Assembly (NCBI GenBank): GCA_025351485.1
Contig: JANXVU010000163.1
Span: 1 to 33,835, forward strand
DNA: 33,835 bases
Reading direction: 5' to 3'
From: Candidatus Eiseniibacteriota bacterium
GTDB lineage: Bacteria; Eisenbacteria; RBG-16-71-46; JACRLI01
Below the pieces are notes generated by a model. That model searched no databases, was not told where the DNA came from, and saw nothing but the letters and a program-made list of their open reading frames with translations. Shown here one piece after another: positions 31,402-33,835 of the stretch. The position numbers and the translations under genes are program-made. Each line of letters opens with the position of its first letter. Position 1 is the stretch's first letter.

Positions 31402-32242
31402 GCTCTGTCTGAAAACAGAATTCGAAGGTATCGCTCGATGAAGGCGAGATGAATCATCGCCAGGAAGTTCACCGCCAGTTTCTCGAACCGCGTGCCCAGT
31501 CGGCGGCATTCCTTGAGCCAGCCGTTGCATTGCTCGATTGTGCAACGCTTGCGGTAGGTCTTCTTGTCGAACCGGTGCCGGCCGTCTTCGGGATGCTGGT
31601 CCGCTCGGTACGGAATTACGGCCTGAATGGCATGCCGACGAAGCCAACTGCGAATGCGCGCGTAGCTGAAGCCCTTGTCTCCGGCCACCGAACCCGGCCG
31701 CGTGCGCGGCGCCCCCACCGACTGGCGGATCTTCACTCGGTTGATGACCGTTTCGAACTGCGTCGACTCGTGGACCTGGCCCGCCGTGACGTGGGCGGCG
31801 AGGGGAATTCCGTGACCTTCAGCAACCAGGTGGAGCTTGCTCCCGAATCCGCCGCGCGAGCGACCCAGTGCGTGGTCTCGGGGCTCTTTGGGCCCCCCTT
31901 TTTCCCAGCCCCTGCGGCCGCCCGGGAGGCGCGGATGTTCGAGCCATCCACGCAAAACAGATCCCAGTCGATATGGCCCTCGGCATCGAGGCGGATCTGG
32001 AGCGCCTCCAATACCTTGTCGAAGACGCCTTCTCGGCGCCAGGAGTTGAAGTGTTCGTAAACCGTCTGCCACGGACCGTAGCGCTCCGGCAAATCGCGCC
32101 ATGGGGAGCCGCTTCGCAGCAGCCAGAAGATCGCATTCCACATCTGGCGCGGTGGGCGACGGGGTCGGCCGGTCAAGGCCGGGGGGGGGATCTGGGGCGT
32201 GATCAACGCCCATTCCTGATCCGAGAGTTCGTAGCGACGCAT
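31398..32242 (-). CDS. IS transposase, OrfAB fusion by -1 frameshift
   Basis: The second frame continues the transposase as DHALGRSRGGFGSKLHLVAEG, AGDKGFSYARIRSWL (second catalytic Asp) and RKRCTIEQCNGWLKECRR (catalytic Glu), and ends RYLRILFSDRA. It lies in the -1 frame relative to OrfA, and the frames join over G-GGG-GGC at 31898-31892 next to an A5 run. The active DDE transposase is therefore expected as an OrfAB fusion of about 280 residues. The stop codon TAG (31400-31398) is not in the IS but in the CTAG target, overlapping the stop of the OmpA-like gene on the other strand. Confidence 0.82.
31401..31416. repeat. IS left terminal inverted repeat
   Basis: GGCTCTGTCTGAAAAC, the exact reverse complement of 32305-32320. 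Its outer GCC (read on the minus strand) encodes the last Ala of the transposase, and the stop codon lies outside in the target. Confidence 0.93.
31733..32242 (-). CDS. IS transposase N-terminal frame (OrfA)
   Basis: About 169 residues from the ATG at 32242 (MRRYELSDQEWALITPQIPP); an ATG 24 nt further upstream is possible. It is the DUF4096-like N-terminal part of IS427-group transposases: MWNAIFWLLRSGSPWRDLPERYGPWQTVYEHFNSW, then FCVDGSNIRA, which carries the first catalytic Asp of the DDE triad. After the frameshift region (about 31892-31903) the continuation PKSPETTHWVARAADSG is no longer transposase-like, so the product of this frame alone is a truncated regulator or by-product. A run of nine C (coding strand) at 32181-32189 encodes Pro-Pro-Pro. 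Confidence 0.85.
   Translation of the reverse strand: MRRYELSDQEWALITPQIPPPALTGRPRRPPRQMWNAIFWLLRSGSPWRDLPERYGPWQTVYEHFNSWRREGVFDKVLEALQIRLDAEGHIDWDLFCVDGSNIRASRAAAGAGKKGGPKSPETTHWVARAADSGASSTWLLKVTEFPSPPTSRRARSTSRRSSKRSSTE
31892..31903 (-). other. Probable -1 programmed frameshift site in the transposase
   Basis: Minus strand AAAAAGGGGGGC. In the OrfA frame the codons are AAA-AAG-GGG-GGC; the heptamer G-GGG-GGC allows both tRNAs to re-pair after moving back one base, and this leads into the OrfB frame. The A5 run (G-AAA-AAG) is an alternative slip point. Chosen because it lies where transposase similarity leaves one frame and enters the other. Confidence 0.6.
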
Positions 32243-32304
32243 CCTTGCTGCCCTCCAGTTCCGCACTTCCTTGGCGGACTGGCAGGAGCTTATACCTTCA
32301 ACCC

Positions 32305-32320
32305 GTTTTCAGACAGAGCC
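32305..32320. repeat. IS right terminal inverted repeat
   Basis: GTTTTCAGACAGAGCC, the exact reverse complement of 31401-31416; it is followed by TAG (32321-32323), which completes the second CTAG. It lies upstream of the transposase start and may carry part of its promoter. Confidence 0.93.
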
Positions 32321-32354
32321 TAGTCGCTCGCAGCTTCGAATCGTCCGTTGCAAG

Positions 32355-32385
32355 GCGCCGGTCCCTCCAGGGACCGGCGCTTTTT
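32355..32385 (+). terminator. Intrinsic terminator, originally of the OmpA-like gene
   Basis: GCGCCGGTCCCT (32355-32366) and AGGGACCGGCGC (32369-32380) form a hairpin of 11 pairs with a TCCA loop, followed by TTTTT. Before the IS insertion it would have stood about 32 nt behind the TAG of the lipoprotein gene. Now transcription from that gene must cross the IS, antisense to the transposase, to reach it. Confidence 0.85.
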
Positions 32386-32394
32386 CATGAGCCC

Positions 32395-32423
32395 TTGATG
32401 GTGTCGGCTCCGGGTGCTAGGCT
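32395..32423 (+). promoter_or_regulatory. Likely promoter of the amidase gene
   Basis: TTGATG (32395-32400), a 17-bp spacer and TAGGCT (32418-32423), with an extended -10 TG at 32415-32416. The predicted start is near 32430, within about 3 nt of the ATG at 32433; no Shine-Dalgarno is visible. Again a leaderless-type arrangement. Confidence 0.45.
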
Positions 32424-32432
32424 GGTTGCGTG

Positions 32433-33835
32433 ATGAAAGCTGGCTTGCACGCCCTCCCGGGTCCCAGTCTTTCCAGGTCCCCGCACATGGCGCCCATCGC
32501 CCGAACGCCCCTGCGCGTCCGGGCCGCGATTTCGTTCCTGCTCATTGTGGTCGGCTGCGCCCACGCGCCGGCGCCCGCACCGCCCGCCCCCATCGTCCTG
32601 GTGCCATCGAGTCTTCCCGCCCCGCCACCCAGCGACCGCGCCGTGCTGCAGGGGCACCGCATCGCCCTGGATCCGGGGCACGGCGGCGTCTTCCTGGGGG
32701 CCGTTGGTTCCGCGGGACTACGGGAAGGGGCCGTCAACCTGGACGTGGCCCGGCTCCTCGCCGGGCGGCTCGCCGGAAGCGGGGCCGAGGTGCTGCTCAC
32801 CCGCGAGAACGACACCGACTTTGTCGGGCGCGATTCCACCCGGCTTCGGGACGACCTGGAGGCGCGCTCGGTCAAGGCCAACCGGTTTGCCCCCGAAGTG
32901 TTCCTGTCCATCCATCACAACGCCGACGCCCGCCGCGACAGTTCCCGGAACAGCCTGGAGACGTATTACCGCATGACCGACCCGGGCTCCAGCTTCGATG
33001 CGGCCATGGAGATGCACCGGCAGCTGCGCGAGCGCCAGGGCCTGCCGGGCGCCGAGTTGATTCCGGGAAACTACTACGTGCTCCGCCGCTCCACCGCCGG
33101 CGCGGCCGTGCTCGGCGAAGCCAGTTACCTGAGCAACCCCGCCAACGAGCAGGCGCTGGTGACTCCCGAGCGCCGGGCGCTGGAGGCCTCCTCCTACTAC
33201 GACGCGCTGGTGAATTACTTTCGTGGAGGCGTCCCCGCCCTAGCGGCCCTGGCGCCGGATTCGACCCGGCTGGACGCCCCCCCGGCCTCCCTCACGGCGG
33301 AGATCGAGGACGGGCCATTGGGCCAGGAACTGGATCCCAACTCGGTGCAGGCCTTCCTGGACGACCGCACCCTGAAGGGCACGCTGGTGGAACGCCTCCA
33401 GCACGCCACGCGTGGAACCGGCGCCGATTCGGCCACCTGGCGCCCCGGCCGGATCCGCGTGAGCGCGGCCCCGCCGGCCGATCTGGGGTGCGGCCCGCAC
33501 ACCTGGTGCGTGGGGGCCCGCAACCTCAACGGACATTCGCTCCCCCAGCGCAACGGGCACTTCGTGCTGGACGCGCCCGCCTCGGCGCTCTCGGTGCGAA
33601 CCGTCCCGCCCGACCTGGGCCAGCTGGCGCGCTCCGGCGGCGACATGTTTGAAATCGTGGTGGAGGCTTCCGACGCCCGCGGCCTGCCAGTGGAAGGCCG
33701 GGCCGGCATGGTCCGGATCGGCGCGGGCTGGTTTGCCCTGCCCGACGGCGATTTCGCGCGCGACTCGATCGCCTTCAACCTGCGCGGCGGCGCGTTCCGC
33801 GCCACGGTCCGGGTCACCCCCGCCAACCTGCGCAA
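32433..33835 (+). CDS. N-acetylmuramoyl-L-alanine amidase lipoprotein (3' end outside window)
   Basis: 467 codons open to the window edge. A lipoprotein signal ends IVVGC (C42 counted from ATG 32433; C24 from the alternative ATG 32487, which gives a more usual signal peptide length). A Pro/Ala-rich linker follows, then an Amidase_3 domain at about 73-285: zinc ligands H83 (ALDPGHGG), E99 (LREGAVNLDVA) and H161 (LSIHHNAD), and catalytic E229 (LGEASYLSNPANE). It cleaves the amide between MurNAc and the stem peptide, used in cell separation and wall remodelling. After residue 285 comes a large region with strand-rich segments (FEIVVEASDARGLPVEG, AFNLRGGAFRATVRVTP) that look Ig-like and continue beyond the window. 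The longest open frame here in another register is a shadow. Confidence 0.9.
   Translation, partial: MKAGLHALPGPSLSRSPHMAPIARTPLRVRAAISFLLIVVGCAHAPAPAPPAPIVLVPSSLPAPPPSDRAVLQGHRIALDPGHGGVFLGAVGSAGLREGAVNLDVARLLAGRLAGSGAEVLLTRENDTDFVGRDSTRLRDDLEARSVKANRFAPEVFLSIHHNADARRDSSRNSLETYYRMTDPGSSFDAAMEMHRQLRERQGLPGAELIPGNYYVLRRSTAGAAVLGEASYLSNPANEQALVTPERRALEASSYYDALVNYFRGGVPALAALAPDSTRLDAPPASLTAEIEDGPLGQELDPNSVQAFLDDRTLKGTLVERLQHATRGTGADSATWRPGRIRVSAAPPADLGCGPHTWCVGARNLNGHSLPQRNGHFVLDAPASALSVRTVPPDLGQLARSGGDMFEIVVEASDARGLPVEGRAGMVRIGAGWFALPDGDFARDSIAFNLRGGAFRATVRVTPANLR

Larger units (their letters stand above)
31401..32320. mobile_element. IS5-family (IS427-group-like) insertion sequence, complete
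   Basis: About 920 bp bounded by perfect 16-bp terminal inverted repeats, with imperfect similarity continuing inward (both ends share GAAGGTAT). CTAG is present at both junctions (31398-31401 and 32320-32323). Since CTAG is a palindrome and overlaps the IS ends, the duplication may be counted as TA, or as CTAG with the IS at 31402-32319. It encodes a transposase on the minus strand in two overlapping frames. The frames appear intact, so it may be active. It sits between the OmpA-like gene and that gene's terminator. Confidence 0.9.

Noticed and set aside
32181-32189. Nine-G run in the IS as a sign of a broken transposase
   Set aside because: The OrfA frame is intact through it and similarity continues on both sides; only noted as slippage-prone.
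32414-33652. 412-codon plus-strand frame over the amidase
   Set aside because: Arg/Pro-rich shadow; the Amidase_3 motifs are in the frame starting at 32433.
1-33835. CRISPR arrays, tRNA or rRNA genes, phage or toxin-antitoxin modules
   Set aside because: I saw no spaced direct repeats, no cloverleaf-like sequence in the intergenic gaps (including any tRNA-Sec), and no phage or toxin families. Absence of small RNAs cannot be proven by reading alone.

Overview
The window is a gene-dense, high-GC chromosomal segment from a diderm bacterium. It has lipoprotein signal peptides, an OmpA/Pal-type lipoprotein, type IV pilin-like proteins, an ECF sigma factor paired with a Ser/Thr kinase, and a selenocysteine pathway gene. 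I cannot place it to species. The mix of housekeeping genes with little-known secreted proteins fits an uncultured lineage of the FCB, Eisenbacteria or Gemmatimonadota kind, but that is inference. Nothing looks like a prophage or plasmid; the only mobile element is one IS5-type insertion sequence.

Positions 1-633 carry a radC gene cut by the window edge, divergent from a secreted protein of unknown function (700-1596) with a textbook sigma-70 promoter. A long minus-strand run then reads from 14783 down to 1593: GAF-type histidine kinase, receiver-PP2C phosphatase, SMP-30-like beta-propeller, tag (3-methyladenine glycosylase), ECF sigma factor, Ser/Thr kinase with DUF4384-like tail, selA, smc, ftsY. 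Positions 14951-15814 hold a plus-strand CatE-like VOC protein. It converges on a complete branched-chain amino acid ABC transporter operon, livK-livH-livM-livG-livF (minus, 20611 to 15811), which has its own promoter.

The next minus-strand unit (24744 to 20750) is an HDAC-like deacetylase, a PD40 propeller protein, an alpha/beta hydrolase, a secreted unknown with an 11-G tract, and a short gene that conventional annotation would miss. That gene is a 75-residue SelW/Rdx-family selenoprotein whose CxxU motif is read through an in-frame UGA. A bacterial SECIS-like hairpin follows the UGA, and an intrinsic terminator follows the gene. Together with selA at 6241-7647 it indicates that this organism uses selenocysteine.

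Divergent from that unit, a sigma-54-type promoter drives three overlapping type IV pilin-like genes: a PilX-like protein, a pseudopilin of 1054 residues, and a PilW-like protein. They end at a perfect 16-bp hairpin. An OmpA-family lipoprotein follows. Its stop codon lies at the insertion point of an IS5/IS427-type element; the duplicated CTAG target restores the lipoprotein stop and also supplies the transposase stop. The window ends inside an N-acetylmuramoyl-L-alanine amidase lipoprotein.

Two window-wide patterns stand out. Several first genes have a -10 box only 8-12 nt before the start codon and no Shine-Dalgarno, which suggests leaderless transcripts. TAG is the commonest stop codon (14 of 25 chromosomal genes), and two convergent gene pairs share a CTAG with both stops inside it.
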